Assembly (NCBI GenBank): GCA_003508835.1
Contig: PUFA01000312.1
Span: forward strand, 1,178,501-1,242,500
Direction: 5' to 3'
From: Eonycteris spelaea
Taxonomy: Eukaryota > Chordata > Mammalia > Chiroptera > Pteropodidae
DNA length: 64,000 nucleotides
The notes below the pieces were generated by a model, which did no database searches, was not told the DNA's origin, and worked only from the letters and a program-made list of their open reading frames with translations. The translations under genes were made by a program, and so were the position numbers. Positions 63,578-64,000 of the stretch are shown piece after piece; position 1 is the stretch's first letter, and each line of letters opens with the position of its first letter.

Positions 63578-63969
63578 GTTGCTAGGGGGCTGCTCCCTAG
63601 CAACAGGCCTCTCCAAGGCTGTGGGCCCTTACCTGACCAGTCTACCCACTCCCAACCCCTCCTCCGAGTTCTGAGGCCCCATGATGGCTGCAGCCTTGTT
63701 GCTAAGGGGGGAAGGGCTGCTGGTTAGCAACAAGGCCTGCCCAAGCCAGACCAAGGAAAGCCCCACATCACTCACTACCTGGTGGCTTCCCCTCCCCCAC
63801 AGCCCATCCCAGCCTCAGCCTGGTTGCTAAGGGGGCCTTCTCCTTCCTAGCAACCATACCTAGCCAGGCTCTGGACCCAAGGCCTCTTGCCCAGGGAGGA
63901 CCCCCCTCCAAGCATCAGAGGCCCCACCCCTTGTGGCATGGTTGCTAGGGGTGGATGTACCTTAGCAAC
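63578..63969. repeat. Four X-box-like inverted repeats in PRRG2 intron
   Basis: Pairs of GTTGCTAGG or GTTGCTAAGG with CCTAGCAAC or TTAGCAAC occur at 63578-63604, 63698-63731, 63823-63855 and 63941-63969, with about 9 to 17 bases between arms. The starts are 120, 125 and 118 bases apart. Each pair resembles RFX/X-box half sites (GTTGC and GCAAC). The intervening sequence is weakly repetitive and GC-rich. Confidence 0.75.
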
Positions 63970-64000
63970 AGGCCCTAGGTCTGGGCTAGAGCGCTCACAT

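Overview
The window is nuclear DNA from a placental mammal. It carries intron-containing genes, five intronic C/D-box snoRNAs, a microRNA and dense LINE, MIR, LTR and DNA-transposon debris. The gene order FLT3LG, RPL13A, RPS11, MIR150, FCGRT, RCN3, NOSIP (opposite strand), PRRG2 is the one I know from human chromosome 19q13.33. Two insertions narrow the host further. One is a hybrid SINE made of a complete tRNA-Val(UAC)-like head joined to a complete 5S rRNA (31.95-32.16 kb). The other is a 5'-truncated 5S rRNA SINE with a target-site duplication (47.2-47.4 kb). As I recall the literature, 5S and hybrid tRNA/5S SINEs (the MEG families) are specific to fruit bats, so a pteropodid bat is the best guess. 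This is inference, not proof.

Layout. 0-7.1 kb: FLT3LG, with a possible non-coding first exon at the left edge. 10.2-13.2 kb: RPL13A with SNORD32A, 33, 34 and 35A in introns 2, 4, 5 and 6. 13.2-17.0 kb: repeats, including a probable solo LTR. 17.5-19.5 kb: RPS11 with SNORD35B in intron 3. 20.7 kb: MIR150 on the minus strand. 21-29 kb: intergenic sequence with a degenerate tandem array, an L1 end and a GC-rich minisatellite. 29.0-35.5 kb: FCGRT, whose large intron 3 holds an old L1 interrupted by the hybrid SINE. 36.9-44.9 kb: RCN3. 45.4-50.6 kb: intergenic, mostly L1. 50.6-61.1 kb: NOSIP on the minus strand, with a 7 kb first intron and a promoter shared head-to-head with PRRG2. 62.6 kb to the end: the first coding exons of PRRG2, cut by the window edge.

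The genes are functionally unrelated neighbours: a haematopoietic cytokine, two ribosomal proteins whose introns host rRNA-methylation guides, the neonatal Fc receptor, an ER calcium-binding protein, an E3 ligase and a Gla-domain membrane protein. The two ribosomal protein genes share features such as pyrimidine-rich starts and AAGATGG start contexts.

The most important caution is that six of the seven protein genes show apparent frameshifts against the expected reading frame, while NOSIP is intact. These include the essential RPL13A and RPS11. Nearly all can be explained by loss of one base from a short G or C run. Restoring one base (two in FLT3LG) gives exactly 203, 158, 235 and 328 codons for RPL13A, RPS11, FLT3LG and RCN3, the lengths I know for the human proteins. 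I read these as sequence or assembly errors, not pseudogenes. I did not find a new biological system here. The best leads are the hybrid SINE and a set of X-box-like inverted repeats in a PRRG2 intron.
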